64,000 bases of DNA from the NCBI GenBank assembly GCA_002389675.1, contig DGQF01000060.1, forward strand, positions 51,083 through 115,082, written 5' to 3'. The notes under the pieces were generated by a model, which had not been told where the DNA came from, did not search any database, and worked only from the letters and a program-made list of their open reading frames with translations. Position 1 is the stretch's first letter, and every line of letters begins with the position of its first letter. Both the position numbers and the translations under genes were made by a program. Shown here piece after piece: positions 17,941-26,849 of the stretch. The DNA is from Gammaproteobacteria bacterium UBA4421. GTDB taxonomy: Bacteria > Pseudomonadota > Gammaproteobacteria > Pseudomonadales > Azotimanducaceae.

Positions 17941-18774
17941 ATGTCGCAAACCAATGTCCTCATTGTCAGTAAAGGCCACGACTACGCCCATGATACCTTT
18001 TTGGAAATGTTTACCCAGATGGAGGGCATTACTGCGACGCTGGTGGAACAACCGGCCGCGCAAATCATCTTACAGCCGCAAAATATCGCCCCCTATGACG
18101 TGGTGTTTTTCTACGACATGTGCGGCATACCTGGTGCTGGGCTGTTGCATGATGACACACAAGACAGCGGCATTCCGACCCCAAGTTACGTTGCGGCGAT
18201 AGAAGCGCTGGTTGCTTCTGGAAAAGGCATTTTGCTGGTTAATCATGCCACCGTCAGCTGGCCACTGTGGCCGTTATGGCGACAAATCACAGGATCCTCT
18301 TTTATGCTCACGGCCGGCGAACTGGAAGGCAAAATGGTTCCCGGTTCGGGCTATCGCGGCGGCCATGGCCCCTTGACCAATGCCACCCTAGCGCTTGTGC
18401 CTCAGGGGCACCATCCGGTACTCGAGGGCCTTGAAGCAGGATTTGAAATCACCGACGAGCTGTATTTAAAAACCCAAGACTATGAAGCTAACGTCTTGCC
18501 GCTGATGCGCGGCAAGTATGACTTTATTGCGGAAAATTTCTCACCTCCGCCCATGGCGCCGGCTGAAGAGCAAGCCCAGTGGTCGCATGCTCCCGGCAGC
18601 GACCTGCTGGTATGGGCAAACGCATGCGGAAAATCCCCGATTGTGGTTTCCGATGTGGGCGATGGGCCATTAGCCTACAACAACAGCAACTACCGTCGAC
18701 TGCTACAAAACGCTTTGCACTGGCTGGCATCTGCACAAGCCAAAGATTGGGCGCACCAATTCAAGAAGCGCTAA
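17941..18774 (+). CDS. ThuA-like domain protein
   Basis: A 277-residue protein with the ThuA-like/class I amidotransferase-like fold: VLIVSKGHDYAHDTFLEMF at the start, YDVVFFYDMCGI, GKGILLVNHA, and a terminal VVSDVGDGPLAY...NALHWLA. ThuA homologues occur in sugar and steroid catabolic clusters, and their reaction is not established. GGAGA precedes the ATG. It diverges from P450 A across the shared operator, and its stop overlaps that of the cysteine-less P450 by four bases. Confidence 0.82.
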   Translation: MSQTNVLIVSKGHDYAHDTFLEMFTQMEGITATLVEQPAAQIILQPQNIAPYDVVFFYDMCGIPGAGLLHDDTQDSGIPTPSYVAAIEALVASGKGILLVNHATVSWPLWPLWRQITGSSFMLTAGELEGKMVPGSGYRGGHGPLTNATLALVPQGHHPVLEGLEAGFEITDELYLKTQDYEANVLPLMRGKYDFIAENFSPPPMAPAEEQAQWSHAPGSDLLVWANACGKSPIVVSDVGDGPLAYNNSNYRRLLQNALHWLASAQAKDWAHQFKKR

Positions 18775-20111
18775 CACAGCACCGGTAATCGCCAACAGGT
18801 ATGCATATCTCCGACACTCAGAGCAGTCAGTCGCGGCTGACTGTTGGGTTGCAAACGCAAATCGGGGATCACCTGCTGTAATATTTGCGAAACCGCAACC
18901 ACTGTGTCTCGGTTCAATGCATACTTGGATCGGGGCCGGTCCTCAGGCACAGCAGGATGGCGTGACGGTGGACCTAAGCCAAAGGTTAAACCCGAAGCCA
19001 AACCATCTGCACGATACTGCCCGCGCGGTTCACGTTGGCAAAGGTCTTTACGATCAACAATGAATTTATCAGGCTCGTCAAAAACACGCGGGTCGCGATT
19101 AGCTGCTGCGGCAGAACAAACCACTAGTGCTCCAGCCGGCAGCAGTTTGCCAAAACGCTCGACCTCATGGCGGGTATATCGAGCCACGGAGACAATAGGC
19201 GTTGCATGGCGCACGGTCTCCAAGTAAGCCAATTTCAGCAAGCGTCGTTCAGCGCGTGCCTGCGCATCCGCCGTTGGGTGTGTCAGCAGGCGCTGCCACA
19301 AATTTGCCAGTGAACCGTGCAGAGTGTCATGGTCTCGCTCTAATAAAGTCATTACCAAATCTTGCACAGTGACAGCCTGTGAACCCTCAGGCACGCGGGA
19401 ATTCACCAAAACTGAAAGCAAGTCCTCGCCGGGTTGACCGCGACGCGCTTCGACAAGGGGCGCAAACAGCTTGATCAATTCAGCCACTGCCTGGTCTCCC
19501 TGCGTTTTCCTCACCGGCACCCAAGAGCAACCCAACCTGGCGCGCCAGTAGGCGCTGAAAAATGGCGTTTCGACAGCCTCAGGCAAATCCAGAAGTCGCG
19601 CCAAGAGCTGCAACGCAAAAGGCGCAGTAAAATCGGTCACCAAATCACCCGAACCTGCCACTGCTAAGTCGTGCGCAAGTTTCTCCGCGACCATGGGCGC
19701 AAATTGATCAATCAGCGTTTCTTCTGCCGTCAGCACACACAGCATTTGCCCTAAATCACGCGCACCGGCTAAAGCGTGATAATCCCGTGTCTTGGCTCGA
19801 GATTCAAAATTAGCATCATCGGTGAAGACAGAGGTGACATCGTTATACCGGGTCAGCCAATAACTGTTCGTTTGCCAATTCCGATAGCAAGGATAGTGCT
19901 CTCGCAAAATTCCAAGCAGCGGATAAGGATCACGCCTGAAGTCATCACTGATGAGTGCGCCGGGCTTGATCAGTGGTGTACTTTCACCCACACGCTCACG
20001 TTGGTAAACCTCATACGTTCGGTAGCCCTGTGCTTGACCCGAGGCGCGTTGCGCTGATCGTTTAATACTTACCCCGTTACGGCCCGAGATCGCCTGATCT
20101 GAGTCATTCAT
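18771..20111 (-). CDS. P450 homologue lacking the heme-ligand cysteine
   Basis: A 446-residue protein of P450 fold. The N-terminal part (RDPYPLLGILREHYPCY, SYWLTRYNDVTSVF) closely parallels P450 B next door, and the ExxR motif ETVR is kept. The heme loop, however, reads FGLGPPSRHPAVPEDR from residue 377, with Arg384 at the ligand position and no cysteine nearby. Compared with P450 B the loop is about ten residues longer. The I-helix has RDHDT in place of GGGETT. No other frame restores a canonical loop. It overlaps P450 B by ATGA, implying coupled translation. It may be a non-catalytic partner, as known for EryCII/DesVIII-type P450 homologues. Confidence 0.85.
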   Translation of the reverse strand: MNDSDQAISGRNGVSIKRSAQRASGQAQGYRTYEVYQRERVGESTPLIKPGALISDDFRRDPYPLLGILREHYPCYRNWQTNSYWLTRYNDVTSVFTDDANFESRAKTRDYHALAGARDLGQMLCVLTAEETLIDQFAPMVAEKLAHDLAVAGSGDLVTDFTAPFALQLLARLLDLPEAVETPFFSAYWRARLGCSWVPVRKTQGDQAVAELIKLFAPLVEARRGQPGEDLLSVLVNSRVPEGSQAVTVQDLVMTLLERDHDTLHGSLANLWQRLLTHPTADAQARAERRLLKLAYLETVRHATPIVSVARYTRHEVERFGKLLPAGALVVCSAAAANRDPRVFDEPDKFIVDRKDLCQREPRGQYRADGLASGLTFGLGPPSRHPAVPEDRPRSKYALNRDTVVAVSQILQQVIPDLRLQPNSQPRLTALSVGDMHTCWRLPVLC

Positions 20112-21535
20112 CCGTCAAGTTCATACTCAAGCCACAACTCACGTACAGCAACTATCCCCATAGGCGCAGGCTTAACGCCATCTATATCGCGTGGCATTCG
20201 ACTTTCGACAATGCGCGGGTTATGCATAACTTGGGCGAGAATTTTAGAGCCAACCACAGCCTCTTGGTGAGAAATCCAAGCACCCGGGCAAAGGTGGGGG
20301 CCAACGCCAAAGGCCATATGACTGCAAACGCCCTCTTTGCGATAGCCACTGCGCAGCAGCTTGCCGCAATAGAGATCTGATCTGAAAATGTTAAAGGCTT
20401 CAGGTGACGCAAAGATACGTTCATCATGATTGGCGGAGAAATCAACCATCTGCATCAACGAACCCGCCGGAACTCGAACACCATGCATCTCGATATCAAA
20501 GGAATTCTGTCGCGGCTGCCCGCCAATTGAAGAAGAATGGCGTAATGTTTCGTGAAACGCGCGATCCCAATGAGCCTCGTTTGCAAGCACCGCACTCAAC
20601 TGGTCGGGATGCCGCAACAGCAAACACCAGAGATTCATAATCGCGCCGCGGGTTGTCTCTCCCCCGCCCCCGACAATCAGCGCGATATTCGAGGTGATTT
20701 CTTCAGTAGACAGAAAATCGCCGTCGACTTTGGTCTCGCACAGCTTGCTAATGATGTCCTTACCCATTGGGTTGCCCGCCTCATCGTATAAAAAGGTGGG
20801 CGTTTGACGTCGCTCGCCAACGATACCTGCCACGTAATCCTCGAGATGCTGCCGCGCCTCGACACCCTGCTGGTGTGTTGCAGAGCCGCCTAAACCGGTC
20901 ATCATCGAGTTATACCAATAGTAAAAATCTGCTTGCGCATCTTTTGGAAAACCAAGCACCTCACACACCACTCGAATTGGAAATTCGTTGGCGAACATTT
21001 TTCCTAATTCAATGGTGCGCTTGCCTTGATGATCGTGCACAAAATCGGAGCCGGCGGCCGCCGCTGTATCCCAGTGCGCGATCATTTCATGCGCCAGACG
21101 CTCAATTGCAGGAATGCGTTGCTGCAATGATTTGCCAACAAGATGCTGGCCGTAGAGGTTGCGCCGCCGCCGATGCTCTACCCCTGACAACTCAAGTTGG
21201 GTATTGCCAAGGACACCACTAGAGCTGCCTTTGGGAATTGTATTAAACCCCTCATCATCAAAATAACACTCACTGATATCGTCATAACGCGTCACCCAGT
21301 AGCAGTTATGCAATTGATCAAAAAAGACCGGGTAATGATCTCTGAGGATGCGATAGTAGGGATAAGGGTTTCTAAAGAATTCCGGCGAATCAAATATGCG
21401 CGGGTCGATCAACGGTCGCCCTTCTGGATCGCGCCCCATGTCGAAAGCCTCACCCTCGGGCATTAACGGAAAGCCGTCCGCCGCTTCGTCGACGGCAACA
21501 CTCTCTAGTGCCAGCTGTTCAACAATCGAAATCAT
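20108..21535 (-). CDS. Cytochrome P450 (B)
   Basis: A 475-residue soluble P450 with a somewhat long N-terminus. The I-helix motif is VGGGGETT, ExxR is ETLR, and the heme loop FGVGPHLCPG places the ligand at Cys416. It is the first gene of a two-gene minus-strand operon, translationally coupled to the cysteine-less homologue. A ferredoxin is transcribed divergently 180 bases away, the natural electron donor. The shared promoter element (copy 2) lies upstream. An apolar substrate of the catabolic island is likely. Confidence 0.92.
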   Translation of the reverse strand: MISIVEQLALESVAVDEAADGFPLMPEGEAFDMGRDPEGRPLIDPRIFDSPEFFRNPYPYYRILRDHYPVFFDQLHNCYWVTRYDDISECYFDDEGFNTIPKGSSSGVLGNTQLELSGVEHRRRRNLYGQHLVGKSLQQRIPAIERLAHEMIAHWDTAAAAGSDFVHDHQGKRTIELGKMFANEFPIRVVCEVLGFPKDAQADFYYWYNSMMTGLGGSATHQQGVEARQHLEDYVAGIVGERRQTPTFLYDEAGNPMGKDIISKLCETKVDGDFLSTEEITSNIALIVGGGGETTRGAIMNLWCLLLRHPDQLSAVLANEAHWDRAFHETLRHSSSIGGQPRQNSFDIEMHGVRVPAGSLMQMVDFSANHDERIFASPEAFNIFRSDLYCGKLLRSGYRKEGVCSHMAFGVGPHLCPGAWISHQEAVVGSKILAQVMHNPRIVESRMPRDIDGVKPAPMGIVAVRELWLEYELDG

Positions 21536-21593
21536 GTGCGATTACCCCCTCAAACAGCACAGCCCCACAATCAGCTGCCTGCCCCGCAAAAAA

Positions 21594-21627
21594 TTGTAGT
21601 CAGGTTCACTTTTGGATTAGACTAACT
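21594..21627. promoter_or_regulatory. Shared P450 promoter/operator element, copy 2
   Basis: TTGTAGT, 16 bases, then TTAGACTAACT, as in copy 1. The core TTAG-A-CTAA is a perfect palindrome. On the minus strand TACAAT forms a -10-like box for P450 B. It sits between P450 B and the divergent ferredoxin-TetR genes, so the TetR protein encoded there is the first candidate to bind it. Confidence 0.6.
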
Positions 21628-21716
21628 GCTCCTTTTTGGCATAGCAACGGTTTTGACATGGCAATGGTCCCGCAATCCCCTGACTCAAAATTCGACACCA
21701 CGGGCACGTTTGAAGA

Positions 21717-22016
21717 ATGACTTTTGTAATCACCAGCGCATGCGTTGACGTCGTAGATCAGTCTTGTATTGAGGTATGTCCCGTCGACTGTATCTTGGTC
21801 GAAGACATTGATCGCATGTGTTATATCGAGCCCAACGACTGTATCGATTGTGCGGTGTGCGAAGCGGCCTGCCCCGTCGGCGCGATTTTTAGGGACTCCG
21901 ACGTCCCCAGAGAAACCCAGGAATTTAGCTTGATCAATCAGCTTTGGTTCGAAGATAAAACTCGCGCCCGCGCAATGGTTGATCAATTTATGGACGACGG
22001 GGCATTTAATCCATGA
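21717..22016 (+). CDS. 7Fe-type ferredoxin (FdxA-like)
   Basis: A 99-residue ferredoxin. The N-terminal pattern C9-x7-C17-x3-C21P lacks the fourth nearby cysteine, as in [3Fe-4S] sites. C42, C45, C48 and C52P complete the [3Fe-4S][4Fe-4S] set. The C-terminal extension matches Azotobacter FdI-like proteins. Such ferredoxins donate electrons to P450s. It is divergent from P450 B and overlaps the TetR gene by ATGA. No ferredoxin reductase lies in this window. Confidence 0.9.
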   Translation: MTFVITSACVDVVDQSCIEVCPVDCILVEDIDRMCYIEPNDCIDCAVCEAACPVGAIFRDSDVPRETQEFSLINQLWFEDKTRARAMVDQFMDDGAFNP

Positions 22017-22660
22017 AAGCCGCCCTTAGCCATCGTGAGCTGACAGCAAGCCAACAAGCCAGGCGCGAGCGGATACTTTCCGCCACTCGAACCCTTGTTG
22101 GACAAGCGGGCTATGACGGCATGATCATGCGTGATGTCGCCCACTTAGCTGCCGTCTCGCCAACCACGCTATACAACCTCTACAACACCAAAGACGAACT
22201 GGTTTTAGAAGCCTTGCAAGCCAGCATTGCTGATTCATGGATAAGAGCCGAACAAACCGCTGAACTTGGCTTCGACCGGTTGATGGCGCAACTGGCGCTT
22301 TCGATCAAGCAAACCAAAGAGCATAGCGCCTACGCATTGGCCATGACGCAAGCATTGCTGCGCGCTCAAGGCAACGATCCGCTGGCCCAGGTATTGATCC
22401 ATCGAAATGCGCGGGCTGTAAAAGCGTCTTTGCAGGCCATGCTGAACAAGCATGAATTGATACCACACACAGATCTGGATGAGCTTGCATTGGATCTCGT
22501 GTCTGCTTTTTGGTCTAACTATATGCTCTGGAGCAAGGAACTCGTCAATTTGGGGCATCTCGAATCCCGCATTAGGCGAGCCTATGTCAGCCACATGCTG
22601 CCTCTTACCTGCGGCAACCGACATCACAGCCTGCAGGCACAACTCGGACACAAAGCATGA
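22013..22660 (+). CDS. TetR-family transcriptional regulator
   Basis: A 215-residue regulator. The N-terminal helix-turn-helix reads GYDGMIMRDVAHLAAVSPTTLYNLYNTKDELV near residues 33-65, the TetR pattern. The all-helical C-terminal ligand domain is divergent. It overlaps the ferredoxin gene by four bases and lies inside the P450 cluster, so it probably controls the P450/ferredoxin genes in response to substrate. The palindrome TTAGNCTAA at two divergent promoters is a plausible target. TetR proteins are usually repressors. Confidence 0.88.
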   Translation: MKAALSHRELTASQQARRERILSATRTLVGQAGYDGMIMRDVAHLAAVSPTTLYNLYNTKDELVLEALQASIADSWIRAEQTAELGFDRLMAQLALSIKQTKEHSAYALAMTQALLRAQGNDPLAQVLIHRNARAVKASLQAMLNKHELIPHTDLDELALDLVSAFWSNYMLWSKELVNLGHLESRIRRAYVSHMLPLTCGNRHHSLQAQLGHKA

Positions 22661-22775
22661 ATTGTTGCCCCTTGTCTTTTACGACTGTGGCCAATTGCGC
22701 CGTCACCCGCGTCCCTGATACTTAAAAGCGCTGCAAAACTGGAATTTTTTTCTATATCTGAACAGGTCATACAAA

Positions 22776-24134
22776 ATGCACAAAAGCCCTTACCAAGCGC
22801 ACACACCACAGACGCTTGAGGACATCAATCTATTAGATCAAAGCCAGCAAAATTGCCCCTATTCCGCTTATGCCATGCTTCGCGAGCAAGCCCCTGTCTG
22901 GCAGGATCCGGTCACCGGTTTCTATATTGTGACTCGATTTGAAGATCTCCGAGCAGTCCTGCTGGATACAGAAAATTACGTCAACGGCATGGGAGGCGCT
23001 GGGGGCTCGCGCGAGCGAATCAATCAGGAAAGAGCTGAGCGCATGCTGACCCTGTACAAAGATAAAGGTTGGGTGCCCGCACCAACGCTGGCTGGCCGGG
23101 ACGATCCCAACCACAAACAAATGCGCGCCATGTTTAACGAAGCATTCAAACCCAAAAAAATCAACGCCATGGACAGCTTTGTCCGCGACACGGCCTACAA
23201 ATTAGTCGATGCATTCATCGAAGACGGTCATTGCGACTGGATGCATCAATATGCGGTACCCCTGCCGCTAATTGTCATTGGCCATCAAATGGGTGTACCC
23301 GAAGAGGACATCTGGCAAATCAAAGCTTGGACCGATGCCTGGGTGCAGCGTCTGGGCATGATGCAGACCGAAGAAGAAGAACGGTGGTCTGTGGAAATGG
23401 AGATTGAGGCCCAACACTACTTCCAGAAAATTTTTGATCGTCTGCGCAAAGCTCCCGATGACACATTGCTCTCAGAGATGGTCAATCGAGTCATACCGGA
23501 ATGGGGGCGCACGCTCAATGATAATGAGTTACACGCTGAAATGATGGCCGATACCTTTGTCGGGGGTTCAGAGACCACCACCAATGCCATTGCCTACGGC
23601 ATGAAACTACTCATCGAAAATCCTGCGGTTTGGGCGCAACTCAAAGCGGACCCGGAGACACATCTCAAAACATTCTGCGAGGAAATTGTTCGTCTAGAAG
23701 GACCCGTACAAGGTTTGTTCCGGGTTGCCGCCAAAGACGTTGAACTACAGGGCACCCGAATTCCTGCCGGAGCCATGATTAACATACGTTTTAGCGCCGC
23801 TAACCGGGATGAACGAGAATTCGATTGCCCCGCGGAGCTTAATCTAGAGCGAGCCAAACCAGCACGACATCTGGGTTACGGTTCTGGCATACATCACTGC
23901 CTCGGCGCCCCATTGGCCAGACGCGAGTTGTATTGGGCCTTCCGGGCGCTGTGTGACCGCGTGGACGAGATGTCTTTTGCTCCGGGCAAAAACACCTTTG
24001 AAGTCGTGCCCAACTTTTCGCTGCGAGCGCTGCGCGAACTAAATATTGAATTTATCGCCAAACCCCGACAAGATCGGGTGGATCCAAATTCAGTGACCAG
24101 CAAGTCAGGGGCAACCGATGTCGCACCCCCGTAG
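22776..24134 (+). CDS. Cytochrome P450 (C)
   Basis: A 452-residue soluble P450 of the CYP107/CYP116-like bacterial type. The I-helix is VGGSETTT, the ExxR motif EIVR, and the heme loop GSGIHHCLGAPLAR puts the ligand at Cys375. The C-terminus carries a polar tail after IEFIAKPRQD. It is followed after 43 bases by a Rieske oxygenase on the same strand, so both probably serve one pathway. The TTAG-type operator is not present in its 115-base upstream gap. Confidence 0.92.
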   Translation: MHKSPYQAHTPQTLEDINLLDQSQQNCPYSAYAMLREQAPVWQDPVTGFYIVTRFEDLRAVLLDTENYVNGMGGAGGSRERINQERAERMLTLYKDKGWVPAPTLAGRDDPNHKQMRAMFNEAFKPKKINAMDSFVRDTAYKLVDAFIEDGHCDWMHQYAVPLPLIVIGHQMGVPEEDIWQIKAWTDAWVQRLGMMQTEEEERWSVEMEIEAQHYFQKIFDRLRKAPDDTLLSEMVNRVIPEWGRTLNDNELHAEMMADTFVGGSETTTNAIAYGMKLLIENPAVWAQLKADPETHLKTFCEEIVRLEGPVQGLFRVAAKDVELQGTRIPAGAMINIRFSAANRDEREFDCPAELNLERAKPARHLGYGSGIHHCLGAPLARRELYWAFRALCDRVDEMSFAPGKNTFEVVPNFSLRALRELNIEFIAKPRQDRVDPNSVTSKSGATDVAPP

Positions 24135-24177
24135 ATTCAACCCAAGCAAGAGTTAACATTAACCAACAAGGATTAAC

Positions 24178-25533
24178 ATGGCCGAAGCATATAAAGACCT
24201 AGATCCCGCAACGATGCCGCGATCGACAGGATTGACCTATCAAGACCTGCTCGATCAGGACTCACATGCCGTTCCTGAAGTTTTACGCTCAGAGTCCCCG
24301 AAAGACATGGGGACTAACGAGTTTTCAGTCACACGTTATACCACTGCAGCTTACCACGACAAAGAAGTGGAACACCTGTGGAAAAAAGTTTGGCAGATGG
24401 CTTGCCGTGAAGAAGAAATACCCCTGCCCGGAGACCATATGCGCTATGACATTGCAGGCATGTCCTTCATTGTTGTGCGCACCGAAACCGGTGATATCAA
24501 AGCCTTTCCCAACGCCTGCTTACACCGCGGTCGCATGCTCAAAGAACATGACGGCAACGCCGCTGAACTGCGCTGTGCTTTTCACGGCTTTTGCTGGAAA
24601 TTAGACGGCAGTTTTAGCGACATTCCAGCCGACTGGGATTTCCCTCAAGTTGATCAAGACAACTTTGATCTGCCCGCCCTGCCGGTTGCAATCTGGGAGG
24701 GGTTTATTTTTATCAACCCTGATCAGAACTGCGGGCCCTTTGAGGATTTCATCAAAGATCTCGCAAAACAATTCGAACGTTGGGAGCTAGGTTCTTTGTA
24801 CAAAGCCGCCCACGTTGCAAAGGTTATGCCCTGCAACTGGAAGATTGCACAAGAAGCATTTTGTGAGGCTTATCATGTGAGTGGCACCCACCCTCAAATT
24901 TTACGCAGTCTCGGAGACGTCAACAGCCAGGTCGACATTTGGGAAAATTGTGCCCGCGTCATCACTCCCGGCGGCACGTCCAGCCCGCTGTTAGATTACG
25001 CGGTATCCAACGACGATATTCTGCGCACCAATATGGATCTCGATCACGATGCTGATGCCCCTGAGGTGCCAGAGGGTATGCATATGCGAACGTTTCTTGC
25101 CGAACGGGCAAGGACTAACTTGCGCCCCGCAGCCGGCGATCTGGTCGACAAATATTGTGATGCCGAGATGATTGACAGCTTAGACTACACGCTGTTTCCC
25201 AATTTCCATCCATGGGGTGCATTTAATGGCATTGTTTATCGTTTTCGCCCCAACGGCAACGATCATCGATCTGCGATTATGGAATGTATTATGCTGGCGC
25301 CTTTTTCAGGCGAGCGCCCCGCCCCGGCAGAAACCCACTGGCTAGAGGCGCATGAGTCTTGGTCGACCGCATTGGGCTATCTTGGCAAGGTCTTTGATCA
25401 AGACGCATTTAATATGCCTCGCGTACAGGAAGGTCTGGAATCAACCTATCAAACAGGGGTTGTATTATCCGGCTATCAAGAGTCCAAAGTGCGATGGTTA
25501 CATCATAAATTAACAGAATGGATAGGCGAATAA
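24178..25533 (+). CDS. Rieske non-heme iron oxygenase, alpha subunit (1)
   Basis: A 451-residue ring-hydroxylating-type oxygenase. The Rieske [2Fe-2S] ligands are in CLHRG and CAFHGFCW. The mononuclear iron site is EAYHVSGTH, with the usual H-x4-H, and a later carboxylate. AAGGA precedes the ATG. No beta subunit or reductase lies nearby, which is common for steroid and terpenoid oxygenases of the KshA type or for demethylases. It is cotranscribed with P450 C and overlaps a small downstream gene as TAATG. Confidence 0.9.
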   Translation: MAEAYKDLDPATMPRSTGLTYQDLLDQDSHAVPEVLRSESPKDMGTNEFSVTRYTTAAYHDKEVEHLWKKVWQMACREEEIPLPGDHMRYDIAGMSFIVVRTETGDIKAFPNACLHRGRMLKEHDGNAAELRCAFHGFCWKLDGSFSDIPADWDFPQVDQDNFDLPALPVAIWEGFIFINPDQNCGPFEDFIKDLAKQFERWELGSLYKAAHVAKVMPCNWKIAQEAFCEAYHVSGTHPQILRSLGDVNSQVDIWENCARVITPGGTSSPLLDYAVSNDDILRTNMDLDHDADAPEVPEGMHMRTFLAERARTNLRPAAGDLVDKYCDAEMIDSLDYTLFPNFHPWGAFNGIVYRFRPNGNDHRSAIMECIMLAPFSGERPAPAETHWLEAHESWSTALGYLGKVFDQDAFNMPRVQEGLESTYQTGVVLSGYQESKVRWLHHKLTEWIGE

Positions 25534-25766
25534 TGGCAAGCATTACACATCCTTTTGATCCGGAAATGCTTTACCAGCTGAATGCAGACGGCAACATCCA
25601 GCTGACTAAAGGCAACCAAATGGGCATCTTTACGACAAAAGGCGTATGGCTCTCTGGAGACATTCAGCACGCTGATCCGCAGCTGTGTGTCTGGGTTGGC
25701 AACACTGGCGCTGCGAGTCAACACGCCAGCGAAGGTCATCTGGTCATCAACGCGAAACGCTCCTAG
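25533..25766 (+). CDS. Small protein coupled to the Rieske oxygenase
   Basis: A 77-residue protein, MASITHPFDPEMLYQL onwards. Its ATG overlaps the Rieske stop as TAATG, a strong sign of translational coupling. It has alternating hydrophobic residues compatible with a small beta-rich fold and no membrane segment. I do not recognise the family. Position suggests a role with the oxygenase, for example as a small accessory or electron-transfer subunit, but it has only one cysteine (CVWVG), so no iron-sulphur cluster is likely. A perfect hairpin follows the stop. Confidence 0.65.
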   Translation: MASITHPFDPEMLYQLNADGNIQLTKGNQMGIFTTKGVWLSGDIQHADPQLCVWVGNTGAASQHASEGHLVINAKRS

Positions 25767-25787
25767 CGTTCAAATGTCAAACCGCGC

Positions 25788-25817
25788 GCCTTGATGCCTG
25801 AAAACAGGCATCAAGGC
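25788..25817 (+). terminator. Perfect 13-bp hairpin without T-run
   Basis: GCCTTGATGCCTG and CAGGCATCAAGGC pair perfectly around AAAA, 20 bases after the stop of the P450 C-Rieske operon. There is no T-run, so it may be an mRNA-stabilising or rho-assisted end rather than an intrinsic terminator. Confidence 0.5.
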
Positions 25818-25857
25818 ACCGGGTCAACATCAACAGAACGCTGACTTTGATCGAAAG

Positions 25858-26811
25858 TTGTCCTCCACCTCCGGATATGCCGTGAAACACTCCGTTCTGG
25901 GGCACCTAAGCCCGCAGATATTTTTAAATGATTACTGGCAAAAACAACCCTTACTCGTACGACAGGCTTTGCCCGATTACACCTCGCCCTGCACCCCCGA
26001 GGAATTGGCCGGGTTATCTCTTGAGACAGAGGTAGAATCGCGCCTAATAGTCCAAGACCCAACCTGCGCGCAATGGACATTGACCCACGGACCCTTCACA
26101 GCCGCTGATTTCGAAAGCCTCCCAGAGCGCCATTGGACACTGCTTGTGCAGGCTGTCGACCTGTGGCTGCCACAAGTTAGCGCTTTGAAGGCCAATTTCC
26201 AATTTCTTCCATCCTGGCGACTGGACGACATCATGGTCAGCTATGCGGTACCGGGCGGCAGCGTGGGACCACACTTTGATTACTACGACGTATTTTTACT
26301 TCAAGTTGAGGGAAACCGGGAATGGCAGATCGGGCAAGCTTGTGGTCCCGAGACAACCCAATCCAGTCACGGCGATCTTACACTCGTGGATGAGTTCAAA
26401 ACCCACGAATCACACCTTTTAACCCCAGGCGACATGCTTTACCTGCCACCCAAAATAGCTCATTGGGGGATCGCAAAAAGCGACAGCCTGACATTTTCAA
26501 TCGGTTTTCGCGCACCTACTCTTGCTGATCTGCTGGGCGAACTCGCTGCAGAATTGAGCACAAACAATGCACAAACACCCGTCTTCGATCCCGCGTTATA
26601 TGCCACAGCAGGCGGCTCGCAGATTGATTCTGCGTACGTCCAACATCTTCAAGACCTTCTACTCGCAACCATCAACAACCCAGCCTTAATCGGCGATTGC
26701 ATCGCACGTTATATGACCACACCCAAATACCCCGATCTGGTTGACATTACCGGAGAGCGTCGGCAAGCAGAGTTAGATTTTCAAGCTTATGAAAATGGAG
26801 AACCTTTATAA
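25858..26811 (+). CDS. JmjC/cupin ribosomal uL16-type hydroxylase (YcfD/RoxA-like)
   Basis: A 317-residue 2-oxoglutarate/Fe(II) oxygenase of the YcfD/RoxA group, which hydroxylates an arginine of ribosomal protein uL16. Iron ligands are seen in PHFDYYD (HxD) and in PPKIAHWG. The opening LSPQIFLNDYWQKQPLLVRQ and the C-terminal dimer/winged-helix-like part fit the family. The start is unclear: TTG at 25858 gives the longest form, while GTG at 25882 (KHSVLGHLSP) matches the family better. It is probably a housekeeping gene unrelated to the surrounding catabolic genes. Confidence 0.85.
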   Translation: MSSTSGYAVKHSVLGHLSPQIFLNDYWQKQPLLVRQALPDYTSPCTPEELAGLSLETEVESRLIVQDPTCAQWTLTHGPFTAADFESLPERHWTLLVQAVDLWLPQVSALKANFQFLPSWRLDDIMVSYAVPGGSVGPHFDYYDVFLLQVEGNREWQIGQACGPETTQSSHGDLTLVDEFKTHESHLLTPGDMLYLPPKIAHWGIAKSDSLTFSIGFRAPTLADLLGELAAELSTNNAQTPVFDPALYATAGGSQIDSAYVQHLQDLLLATINNPALIGDCIARYMTTPKYPDLVDITGERRQAELDFQAYENGEPL

Positions 26812-26849
26812 GCGCACTATTGTGGCCGCCCCCCTTTCGCGCCTGAGCA

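Noticed and set aside
18771-20111. Sequencing frameshift as the cause of the missing P450 cysteine
   Set aside because: Neither alternative frame around 18940-18990 gives a canonical heme loop, and the frame is open through to a normal C-terminus. It remains possible in principle and is listed as the refuting test.
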